Origin: Sphingobacterium micropteri
GTDB taxonomy: Bacteria > Bacteroidota > Bacteroidia > Sphingobacteriales > Sphingobacteriaceae
NCBI RefSeq assembly: GCF_014692515.1
Contig: NZ_JACOIK010000001.1
Coordinates: 186,001-250,000, forward strand
Length of the DNA: 64,000 bases
Direction of reading: 5' to 3'
Shown here: positions 17,940-24,941 of the stretch, one piece after another
How positions within the stretch are numbered: position 1 is the first letter of the stretch
How the letters are laid out: each line of letters opens with the position of its first letter
The notes under the pieces: model-generated
The model's input: only the letters and a program-made list of their open reading frames with translations
Database searches by the model: none
What the model was told of the DNA's origin: nothing
Translations under genes and position numbers: made by a program

Positions 17940-18089
17940 ATGGCATTGATGCAAGATCTCGTGCCCGGTGTAACATTTAAACCAGAAAGTACAGTTCGTA
18001 ACAAATCTTTAGGGATAACAGCAGCATATAGTTTTTTAAAGAAGAAAGTGCTACGGTATAAGGAACTGAAAAATTGTAAAACTTTTTGA
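17940..18089 (+). pseudogene. Possible 3' remnant of an outer-membrane protein gene
   Basis: A 49-codon open frame begins MALMQDLVPGVTFKPE and continues VRNKSLGITAAYSFLKKK. The GITAAYSF stretch looks like the last strand of a beta-barrel protein, followed by a short basic tail. No signal peptide or ribosome site precedes it. I read it as the tail of a lost gene, with low confidence. The rest of the rpsL to NRDE gap (about 240 bp) shows only a weak ACCTCC/GGAGGT hairpin at about 18185-18212. Confidence 0.3.
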
Positions 18090-18332
18090 TGCCTTGGGTG
18101 ATACTATATAGTAAGTATACAATATAGTATAGTCACTGAACATTAGAAATCATGGAGACAACAAATCAAAAAAGAAACCTTTGCACCTCCCGTAAGACTT
18201 CCGTCGGAGGTAAGAGGCCTGATATTCTAGTTTAAATAGTTAAAGAAGTAAAAAGATGACGTATTACATCACGAATAACCTATTAGAAATAAACGGTCTG
18301 CTCGGCAAGCTATCACAGGTTCAATTGAACAG

Positions 18333-19046
18333 ATGTGCACAGTAACCTACATACCAACCTTAGATGGTTTTTATTTCACATCAAGCAGAGATGAGAAAGC
18401 GAGCAGAGCCACTATACCCCCAATGAAACATCGAATTGATGGCATCGATCTCATTTATCCGAAGGATGAAATAGCAGGTGGAACCTGGATTGCTGCCGGC
18501 TATAACGGTCGCACTGCCTGTCTTTTAAACGGAGCATTCCATAACCATGTGAAGCAGAAAAGCTATAGGCGGAGCCGCGGTCTGATCCTTCTGGAGAGTT
18601 TTAAACACAAAAGTATGTACGAGTTCTCAAATGTAGTCAATCTGAATGGCGTAGAACCATTTACCATAATCAGCCTTATTCACCTACCAGGCATTACGTC
18701 TGAGTTCACAGAGTTCAGGTGGGACGGTACAAGCAAGCATCTAAGACAGTTGGACATTCGCAAAAGTCAAATTTGGTCTTCCGCTACGTTGTACAATTCC
18801 AAAATTCAATTACAACGGACAGCATTATTTGAAGATTGGATAAAGAAATTTAAAGACGTAAACGGGAGGAACATCTTAGCATTTCATAGCACGAAACACG
18901 GCCTCAACGTCTCACACGATATTATAATGAAAGGTGAGGATGATCTAATGACACTGAGCATTTCACAGCTTCACTTTAACAACGGAAATGTTGTATTTAA
19001 GTATTACGATATACTGAACGACAAGGCTTATGTAACAGGACTTTAG
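18333..19046 (+). CDS. NRDE (TANGO2-like) family protein
   Basis: A 237-residue NRDE-family protein, relatives of eukaryotic TANGO2, which has been linked to haem and lipid handling; the bacterial role is unsettled. The N-terminus MCTVTYIP places Cys2 at the mature end, as in N-terminal nucleophile hydrolases. SSRDEKASRA is the NRDE-type motif (about 17-26). GGTWIAAGYNGRTACLLNGA is the family's second signature. No signal peptide is visible. The gene is intact, yet it sits among decayed fragments on both sides. It has no co-directional intact partner closer than 500 bp. Confidence 0.9.
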   Translation: MCTVTYIPTLDGFYFTSSRDEKASRATIPPMKHRIDGIDLIYPKDEIAGGTWIAAGYNGRTACLLNGAFHNHVKQKSYRRSRGLILLESFKHKSMYEFSNVVNLNGVEPFTIISLIHLPGITSEFTEFRWDGTSKHLRQLDIRKSQIWSSATLYNSKIQLQRTALFEDWIKKFKDVNGRNILAFHSTKHGLNVSHDIIMKGEDDLMTLSISQLHFNNGNVVFKYYDILNDKAYVTGL

Positions 19047-19052
19047 GGAAAA

Positions 19053-19166
19053 TACCGTAGCACGGGAGATCCTAACGATGATCTACGTTCATTCTCCAAT
19101 GTATTTCGGCAGAAATTTGGTGTCCGGCCAAGTGAAAACAAACAACAGTTCCTGTCCGCCCGATGA
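19053..19166 (+). pseudogene. Remnant of an AraC-family regulator (C-terminal HTH)
   Basis: A frame with no usable start encodes DLRSFSNVFRQKFGVRPSE, followed by NKQQF and a stop. The FSNVFRQKFGVRPSE pattern is the signature of the second helix-turn-helix of AraC/XylS regulators (usually FSxxFKKxFGxSPSxYR). Only the last 30 or so codons survive, directly after the NRDE stop. The DNA-binding domain is incomplete and no ligand domain is found nearby, so it is non-functional. Confidence 0.75.
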
Positions 19167-19194
19167 AACAAATCATACCATAACAATACAATCC

Positions 19195-19415
19195 GATGGT
19201 ACGAAAGTAATAGGTAGTTAGCATCTGATGAGGAATGGGTAGGGGCGGGAATTTCTTTTGAGCTTTCAGAAAAAAACAATACTACAACCGTCGTACTCAG
19301 ACATTATAATTGGAAAGAACTGACTGACGACTATAGGTGGTGCAGCAATAATTGGGCGATGTTCCTCTATCGTTTAAAGACGTATTGTGAAAATGAAAAG
19401 ACGCTGCCATACTAG
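19195..19415 (+). pseudogene. Remnant of an SRPBCC (AHSA1-like) protein
   Basis: The frame from 19221 reads WVGAGISFELSEKN, then TTVVLRHYNWKELTD, then NNWAMFLYRLKTYCENEK and a stop at 19413. This matches the C-terminal half of START-like SRPBCC proteins (WIGTxIxFxL, FxHxGW, NWxxxLxSLKxYxE). Upstream coding (DGTKVIGS) is in another frame and separated by stops, so the gene is frameshifted and lacks its N-terminal half. With the AraC tail just upstream it suggests a former regulator/SRPBCC pair. Confidence 0.75.
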
Positions 19416-19549
19416 GGAAACAAAACCTAGCATCATAAAAAGTTTTATACATGCCTTGAAAGAACGTGTCTTCCGGCAGAGGATTTTAAAACTATTCAGC
19501 ATGCCCGTTGTTGATGTAGAAGAAAGTGTAAACATAGCAGCGAAAACTA

Positions 19550-20593
19550 GTGGAAAATAAAGAAAAATCGTTAAATGGAAAAACCATTTCGTTAAATAAG
19601 ATTTGGACAATTGTTGGAGTTACGGCATCGGTCGTAGTAGTGCTATTGCTATGCTGGAAGGCCATAAATGTATTTCTATTCATCCTTGCCGGAGCCATTA
19701 TGTCTATCTATTTTCATGGTTTTGCTGAGTTGATCGGTCGTATGACAAAAATGACGGCGAAGTGGTCCCTTGTCGCTTCTGTGCTTATAACGATTGTTTT
19801 CCTTTTTGGGATATCATTTTTGATCGGAAGTCGTGTAGCAAATGAAGCTGTACAGTTTTCAGAGCAAATTCCGGGCTTGGTTGGCGATGCTAAAAAATAT
19901 ATGCAACAGGACGAGACGTTGAAATCTGTCTATCAGCAAGTACAGTCATCAGAAATGCTACAAAAAGTTACGCCAATGCTTTCCGGTTTCTTTAACAGTA
20001 CATTGGGCCTCTTCGGCGATATTTACGTTGTACTATTTATTGGCATCTTTTTTACCGCGACTCCGGAGATCTACAAAAGAGGTATGGTAAAGTTATTACC
20101 CGCTCGAGCGCGAGGCGAGGGCCGTCGCATTATCGACCTCATCGCCGGAAATCTTAGATCTTGGTTAAAAGGTATGCTATTCTCGATGTTTGTCGTCTTT
20201 GTACTGACGAGCATCGGCCTATTATCACTAGGCTTAGATTTATGGCTTATCCTGGCATTAATTGCAGGGCTTTTAAGTTTCATCCCAAACTTTGGTCCCG
20301 TCATAGCGCTCATACCCGCAGCGCTGGTAGCACTGTCGCAGTCGCCCACAACAGCACTATGGGTAATTTTATTATACGGCTTGGTACAGCTCGTAGAAAG
20401 TAATTTTATTACACCCCTAGTTCAGCAGGAGCTCATAAAAACGCCTCCGGCATTGATTATTATCTCCCAAGTTTTTGTAGGTATATGGCTTGGCGCATGG
20501 GGAGTGATACTGGCGACACCAATATTGGTGATCATGATGGTTCTTACTGACGAATTATATATTAAAAAGCAGGACATTAAAGAACATCTTTAA
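19550..20593 (+). CDS. AI-2E family transporter (second copy)
   Basis: A 347-residue member of the AI-2E/PerM family with about eight membrane segments, a soluble loop at about 105-150, and the characteristic LLSFIPNFGPVIALIPAALVALSQSP followed by ESNFITPLVQQELIKTPPALI (about 225-290). The best start in frame is a GTG at 19550; no suitable ATG is close, so the start is uncertain. It is distinct in sequence from the copy at 7379-8494 and closer to the subgroup with a short C-terminus (ELYIKKQDIKEHL). Flanking DNA is decayed on both sides, so it stands alone. Cargo unknown. Confidence 0.86.
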   Translation: MENKEKSLNGKTISLNKIWTIVGVTASVVVVLLLCWKAINVFLFILAGAIMSIYFHGFAELIGRMTKMTAKWSLVASVLITIVFLFGISFLIGSRVANEAVQFSEQIPGLVGDAKKYMQQDETLKSVYQQVQSSEMLQKVTPMLSGFFNSTLGLFGDIYVVLFIGIFFTATPEIYKRGMVKLLPARARGEGRRIIDLIAGNLRSWLKGMLFSMFVVFVLTSIGLLSLGLDLWLILALIAGLLSFIPNFGPVIALIPAALVALSQSPTTALWVILLYGLVQLVESNFITPLVQQELIKTPPALIIISQVFVGIWLGAWGVILATPILVIMMVLTDELYIKKQDIKEHL

Positions 20594-20597
20594 GGCT

Positions 20598-20865
20598 CTA
20601 CAAACTTAACCGGGCTTCGGCAATCATATCGGGGAGTAGGCTGACACTGTCCATCAGAATGGTTTTGCGGGCTTGCAGCTTCAATTTCAGAAGTTCGTGA
20701 TATAGCCGTTGATAACGAAGGAATTTAAGTATCAACCAATCCATGCATCCAGCTATTGAAATCCGCGTCCGAAGGAACTCCGAATTTTTTCCGCAATCTG
20801 CGCTTTCTTTTATTTAATTTTAACGAGGTGGTATAAAAATGAATCACAATATTTAAGATAACCAT
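20598..20865 (-). pseudogene. Possible frameshifted small gene of unknown identity
   Basis: Two overlapping minus-strand frames look protein-like. One (20725-20865, 46 codons) contains KRKRRLRKKFGVPSDADF. The second (20598-20744, 48 codons) starts MDWLILKFLRYQRLYHELLK and ends DMIAEARLSL. They overlap by 20 bp, as a single frameshifted gene would. I recognise no family. It could also be chance; the Arg/Lys-rich and amphipathic character is the only support. Confidence 0.25.
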
Positions 20866-21097
20866 GAAGAGACAAATAGTTAATAAGACAGTTCACGTAA
20901 ATGGCCTTGAGATTTTCTACAGAGAAGCATGCTATAGTAGAGACCTAGAACGGGTCCAAATTCACATATTAGAGGACGGACATATGTTGTTAGAAACAAA
21001 TTTTGACGAAGTGGTGGAATTGATCGATAATTTTTTTCCAATCGCTCATTCCATAACAACCCCTAATGGAAGCTTATCTCTTTTCCAACTTTTGTAG
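20864..21097 (+). pseudogene. Internally deleted alpha/beta hydrolase
   Basis: A 77-codon frame joins the two ends of an alpha/beta hydrolase. Residues about 7-20 (NKTVHVNGLEIFYREA) are the first strand of haloalkane-dehalogenase-like hydrolases. Residues about 21-57 (SRDLERVQIHILEDGHMLLE, then FDEVVELIDNF) are the last segment, with the catalytic-His region DGHMLLET. About 200 residues that carry the nucleophile elbow and the acid are missing, and the join remains in frame. The final 20 residues after IDNFF look unrelated to the family. The reading frame is intact, but the protein cannot be an active hydrolase. Confidence 0.7.
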
Positions 21098-21108
21098 CCG
21101 GAATGATT

Positions 21109-21405
21109 TCAGCTGATTTTAAAATTTAACCCCGCTTTTTTAAACGCGGGTAAAGAATCCTTTCCGATGCCGTGCAACGCAAGTATATCTTTTTCATTAT
21201 GTTTCGGCAACTTTTCGATAGTATCAATGCCGTAATGAAGCAAAGCATTTCTTGGCTCCTTTACTTTTTCCACAAATGGGGCAGGTTGGGCAGTCGCTGC
21301 TTTTGTAATTTTGGTGTCCTTGTTTGCAGGTGCGCAATGATTAAGACGGGAATAAAACTGCCGTTGTCTTCGAACAATAGCAGTTTTTGTATCGGTACCT
21401 CGCAA
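21109..21405 (-). CDS. Small helix-hairpin-helix-like protein
   Basis: A 98-residue ORF. The C-terminal part (about 53-98: RNALLHYGIDTIEKLPKHN, then DILALHGIGKDSLPAFKKAG) reads as a helix-hairpin-helix motif of the kind seen in RNA polymerase alpha C-terminal domains, which contacts DNA or protein. The N-terminal half is Lys/Ala/Thr-rich and looks disordered, and the start codon is uncertain. Similar short proteins, often annotated only as hypothetical, occur in Bacteroidota. It is convergent with the deleted hydrolase and divergent from pstS. It may be intact, or may be the tail of a longer protein. Confidence 0.55.
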   Translation of the reverse strand: MRGTDTKTAIVRRQRQFYSRLNHCAPANKDTKITKAATAQPAPFVEKVKEPRNALLHYGIDTIEKLPKHNEKDILALHGIGKDSLPAFKKAGLNFKIS

Positions 21406-21427
21406 AATTAGCGACCTTTACAAAATT

Positions 21428-21466
21428 TTTACATAATATTTACATTAAATACAGAGTACGTTAAGA
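21428..21466 (+). promoter_or_regulatory. Pho-box-like array upstream of pstS
   Basis: Four hexamers follow each other at an exact 11-bp period: TTTACA (21428), TTTACA (21439), TACAGA (21450) and TTAAGA (21461), each separated by 5 bp. PhoB/PhoP-type response regulators bind tandem half-sites with this period (TTnACA-N5). The array ends about 53 bp before the pstS ATG, a position suited to activation. The regulator itself is not in the window. Confidence 0.65.
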
Positions 21467-21518
21467 CCGTAATATAAAGTTAACAATTTATTAATATTTG
21501 TTATTCATTTTTGTGCCA

Positions 21519-22394
21519 ATGAAACAGAGACTAATAAAATGGTTTCCACTTGTAGGTTTGGTTGTTCCTTGGTTAGGTATTTCATGCAGTGGTGGCAACA
21601 ACTCTATAAAAATGAAAGGCTCCGATACGGAGGTTAATCTAGCGGTTAATCTAGCGGAAAAATTCACGGAACAAGATCCTAATTTCAGTATTGCAATTTC
21701 GGGGGGGGGGTCAGGATTAGGGATAACATCCCTCTTAAATGGCCAGGCTGATATAGCGAACTCGTCGCGGCCTCTTTCGGAAGAAGAGCAACAGCAGTTT
21801 AAGAAAAAAAATATTCTGTTGAAAACTGTCATCTTTGCGGAAGATGCTACAGCTTTCGTTGTTCACAAGGATTTGCCTATAGCCGAAATAACGGTCGAAA
21901 CGTTGGGTAAAATTTTAAGCGGTAACATTACAAACTGGTCTGAATTAATCGACGCAGACTATCCTATTAATATTTATGGCCGTCAGAGTAGTTCGGGTAC
22001 ACACTCATTTGTTAAGAAAAAGCTAGCTATTGAATTTACGAATGCGGCTAAAGAGATGACGGGTAATGCACAAATTATTGAGGGAGTAAAGGCAGACCGA
22101 ACAGGGATCGGCTATGTGGGGGCGGGTTATGTTGCCGAGGATCCTATTGCATCTCAGGGAATCAAAGTATTGAAGATTATCGAAAAAGAAGGAGAGCACG
22201 CCATTTCTCCTTTAGATCAAGAGGCAATTAATCAGCGGATCTATTTTTTTCAACGGCCGCTGTACCAGTTCGTATTAGCGGAATCCTGGGAGAAGGTCCG
22301 TCCTTTTATTGCATTTGAACGGAGCGCGACAGGCAAAAAACTCATTGAAGAGCATGGATATTATATATTAAATAATCAACAGGATGAAATATAA
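21519..22394 (+). CDS. pstS: Phosphate ABC transporter substrate-binding lipoprotein PstS
   Basis: A 291-residue periplasmic phosphate-binding lipoprotein: signal up to LGISCSGG, lipid Cys at about 23. The phosphate-contact motifs are visible: KMKGSDTE (about 31), ISGGGSGLGI (about 60), ANSSRPLS (about 80), and YGRQSSSGTHSF (about 155). I start at the ATG at 21519 (MKQRLIKW); seven upstream codons are open but unsupported. The gene overlaps pstC by 11 bp. The SGGGSG codons contain a run of ten G (21701-21710), a slip-prone site inside the binding motif. It is the first gene of pstSCAB, behind a Pho-box-like array. Confidence 0.95.
   Translation: MKQRLIKWFPLVGLVVPWLGISCSGGNNSIKMKGSDTEVNLAVNLAEKFTEQDPNFSIAISGGGSGLGITSLLNGQADIANSSRPLSEEEQQQFKKKNILLKTVIFAEDATAFVVHKDLPIAEITVETLGKILSGNITNWSELIDADYPINIYGRQSSSGTHSFVKKKLAIEFTNAAKEMTGNAQIIEGVKADRTGIGYVGAGYVAEDPIASQGIKVLKIIEKEGEHAISPLDQEAINQRIYFFQRPLYQFVLAESWEKVRPFIAFERSATGKKLIEEHGYYILNNQQDEI
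21701..21710 (+). repeat. G10 homopolymer inside pstS
   Basis: Ten consecutive G encode the Gly-Gly-Gly of the ISGGGS phosphate-binding motif. Gain or loss of one G would shift the frame about 62 codons into the gene. Synonymous glycine codons could have broken the run, but have not. Confidence 0.95.
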
Positions 22395-23274
22395 AACCCG
22401 TTTATCCTTAGATATTCTTTTTAAGATTATATTTAAAGGAACCGGACTTCTGGTATTGCTTCTATTAGGTGGTATTTTAGCCATGTTGGTGTACAACTCC
22501 TTTTCATTTTTTATGGATGTAAAACCGTTAGACTTTATAACCGGAATGGAATGGAGCCCAACGGCCGCAAACCCGAAATATGGTATGCTACCTTTAGTTC
22601 TAAGTACGACATTAGTTACTTTTGGTGCGATGCTTATCGCTATTCCGTTGGGGATAGGTACGGCAGCTTATATCGCAGAATACGCCTCGCCACGTGTAAA
22701 AAATCTATTGAAACCTGCTATTGAAATGTTGGCAGCAGTTCCTTCTGTTGTCATCGGTTTTTTAGGTATTGTCGTCGTAAGCCCTGGGATTGCAAACTTA
22801 GCCGACCTGTCGAACGGATTAAATGCGTTGAACGGTGCTATTCTGCTGGCGGTTATGGCACTACCGACCATCATTACCATTGCGGAAGATGCCATACATG
22901 CGGTGCCCAAAACCTATAAAGAAGCGAGTTATGCGGTCGGCGCCACCAAGTGGCAAACCCTGCGTAAGGTCATTATTCCAGCAGCGGCTCCAGGTATCAT
23001 CGCGGCGATTATGTTGGGCGTAGGTAGAGCTATCGGAGAGACAATGACGGTTTTAATGGCTACCGGAAATGCATCCATTTTGCCAACCGGTATGTTTGAC
23101 TCCGTCAAAACAATGACGGCGACAATTGCCATAGAGATGGGAGAGGTGCCCTATCAAACCACACATTACTTTGCCCTTTACGCCATAGCCACCGTATTAT
23201 TTTTAATGACATTGGCTGCCAATATGTTGGGTGAATATTTTATTAACCGTTTTAGAAAATACCATGCTGTTTAA
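22384..23274 (+). CDS. pstC: Phosphate ABC transporter permease PstC
   Basis: A 296-residue inner-membrane permease with six transmembrane segments. It begins MKYKTRLSLDILFKII. The cytoplasmic EAA loop that docks PstB reads AASYAVGATKWQTLRKVIIPAAAPGI (about 178-203, shown as positions rather than as a motif) and PSVVIGFLG lies in TM3. It forms the phosphate channel with PstA. The start overlaps pstS by 11 bp and the end overlaps pstA by 11 bp, so the operon is translationally coupled. Length is normal for the family. Confidence 0.95.
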   Translation: MKYKTRLSLDILFKIIFKGTGLLVLLLLGGILAMLVYNSFSFFMDVKPLDFITGMEWSPTAANPKYGMLPLVLSTTLVTFGAMLIAIPLGIGTAAYIAEYASPRVKNLLKPAIEMLAAVPSVVIGFLGIVVVSPGIANLADLSNGLNALNGAILLAVMALPTIITIAEDAIHAVPKTYKEASYAVGATKWQTLRKVIIPAAAPGIIAAIMLGVGRAIGETMTVLMATGNASILPTGMFDSVKTMTATIAIEMGEVPYQTTHYFALYAIATVLFLMTLAANMLGEYFINRFRKYHAV

Positions 23275-24127
23275 GTCGTCGAAGATATCCACTGTTATTG
23301 AATGGGGCACACTTTTGATCAGTACCTTGCTGGTCTGTTTCTTCCTGGTTGTTGTCATATGGGAAATTGTTTCCAAAGGGGCAGGTCAATTGTCTTGGGA
23401 TTTCATTAGTAAAGTTCCGAGTGAGGGGATGACCAAAGGTGGGATTTTAACGCCCATTATCGGCACCGTTGCGCTGACGCTCCTGACTGCCTTGTTTGCG
23501 ATCCCGTTTGGTGTGTGCTGTGCAATCTATCTTAATGAATATGCCGAAGATAACTGGTTAACACGTACCATCAGGGCTTCCATCCGTAACCTTTCGGGAG
23601 TGCCGTCAATTATCTATGGATTATTTGGATTGGCTTTATTTGTGCAAGCGCTGCAATTGGGGACGTCGCTGCTTGCGGCGGGGCTTACGTTGGGTTTGCT
23701 TTCCCTGCCTTATATTATTACCACGACAGAAGAAGCCTTGATGCGCATACCCAACAGCACCCGGGAAGCGGCATTAGCTGTGGGGGCCACGAAGTTTGAA
23801 ACAATTAAAGATGTAATCCTGCCGTCTGCTATGCCGGGTATACTCACCGGGGTCGTGCTTACCTTGTCACGCGCTGCAGGGGAAACTGCCCCGATACTTT
23901 TTACCGGAGCAGCATTCTATATAAATAGTTCGAGCGGTTACCTGGATCAAGAGTTTATGGCATTGCCTTATCACCTTTATATGCTTTCTACACAGCATCA
24001 GTCCATTGAGGAGGTAAGGCCGATAGCCTACGGAACGGCATTAGTGTTGATTATTGTGGTGTTCTTTATGAATTTAACGGCTTTCTATATCCGCTTTAAA
24101 TATAGAAAGAACGCAACGGAGATGTAA
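23264..24127 (+). CDS. pstA: Phosphate ABC transporter permease PstA
   Basis: A 287-residue partner permease with six membrane segments. Motifs include SGVPSIIYGLFGL (about 107) and the EAA loop EAALAVGATKFETIKDVILP (about 168). Two starts are possible. I prefer the ATG at 23264 (MLFKSSKISTVIEW), which gives the same 11-bp overlap with the upstream gene as the pstS-pstC pair; the ATG at 23231 would add 11 residues and a 44-bp overlap. PstA and PstC form the channel energised by PstB, whose gene follows 12 bp downstream. Confidence 0.94.
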   Translation: MLFKSSKISTVIEWGTLLISTLLVCFFLVVVIWEIVSKGAGQLSWDFISKVPSEGMTKGGILTPIIGTVALTLLTALFAIPFGVCCAIYLNEYAEDNWLTRTIRASIRNLSGVPSIIYGLFGLALFVQALQLGTSLLAAGLTLGLLSLPYIITTTEEALMRIPNSTREAALAVGATKFETIKDVILPSAMPGILTGVVLTLSRAAGETAPILFTGAAFYINSSSGYLDQEFMALPYHLYMLSTQHQSIEEVRPIAYGTALVLIIVVFFMNLTAFYIRFKYRKNATEM

Positions 24128-24139
24128 AATACGATAGAC

Positions 24140-24886
24140 ATGAAAACAAAATTATCCGCTGAAAATTTGAATATCAGCTTCGGAACTAAACAAGTGCTGA
24201 AAAATATTGATATACAATTTATAGAAAATGAAATAACGGCTTTAATCGGTCCTTCCGGCTGTGGGAAAAGTACTTTATTACGCTCTTTTAATAGGATGCA
24301 TGATCTTTCCCCCGATGCCAAGATAACAGGTAAATTACAATTGGAGGATCTCGATCTTTATTCCAAAGCCGTTCCGGTTACACAAATCCGTAAGCGAATC
24401 GGTATGGTTTTTCAGAAAGCCAATCCTTTTCCCAAAAGTATTTATGAGAATATCGCCTATGGATTGCGTATCAATAATTTGCCATGTGATAAGTCGATCG
24501 TGGAGAAAGCCTTACGGGAAGCTTTTTTATGGGAGGAGGTAAAAAACGATTTGAAGATGCCTGCGACACGGCTTTCGGGCGGTCAGCAACAACGTCTATG
24601 TATCGCCAGAGCCGTTGCGCTGCGGCCGGAGGTTATCTTGATGGATGAACCCTGTTCGGCACTTGACCCTGTCAGTACATTGAAAATTGAAGAATTGATT
24701 GTCTATCTGAAAAAGAAGTACACCATTGCGATTGTGACCCATAACATGCAACAGGCGCAGCGTATAGCGGATAAAACCGTCTTCTTGTATCTGGGAGAAA
24801 TCAAAGAAGAAGGGCCTACCCAGAAGATTTTTGGATCTCCGGAAAATGAAATGACCGCCAATTATATTCATGGTCAGTTTGGTTAA
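24140..24886 (+). CDS. pstB: Phosphate ABC transporter ATPase PstB
   Basis: A 248-residue ATPase that powers phosphate import. Walker [10 protein letters not shown] is at 37-45, the Q-loop lies in [12 protein letters not shown], the signature is LSGGQQQRL, Walker B is [13 protein letters not shown], and the H-loop is VTHNMQQAQ. It ends the operon; phoU, which often follows pstB, is absent, and no phoB/phoR lies nearby. The next gene (FAD oxidoreductase) has its own promoter element, so it is probably not part of the Pst operon. Confidence 0.96.
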   Translation: MKTKLSAENLNISFGTKQVLKNIDIQFIENEITALIGPSGCGKSTLLRSFNRMHDLSPDAKITGKLQLEDLDLYSKAVPVTQIRKRIGMVFQKANPFPKSIYENIAYGLRINNLPCDKSIVEKALREAFLWEEVKNDLKMPATRLSGGQQQRLCIARAVALRPEVILMDEPCSALDPVSTLKIEELIVYLKKKYTIAIVTHNMQQAQRIADKTVFLYLGEIKEEGPTQKIFGSPENEMTANYIHGQFG

Positions 24887-24910
24887 TGAAGAAATATAAA
24901 ACCGATAGTT

Positions 24911-24918
24911 TATATTTG
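24911..24918 (+). promoter_or_regulatory. Promoter -7 element for the FAD oxidoreductase
   Basis: TATATTTG matches TAnnTTTG exactly and sits 23 bp before the ATG at 24942, giving a short leader. The region also has ACCGATAG and ATCGGT arms around it (24901-24937) that form a small dyad. Confidence 0.55.
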
Positions 24919-24941
24919 TCGTAAGCTATAAATCGGTATTT

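Noticed and set aside
18185..18212. ACCTCC...GGAGGT hairpin as an integron attC or IS end
   Set aside because: The arms are only 6 bp, and no integrase, cassette or transposase is nearby.
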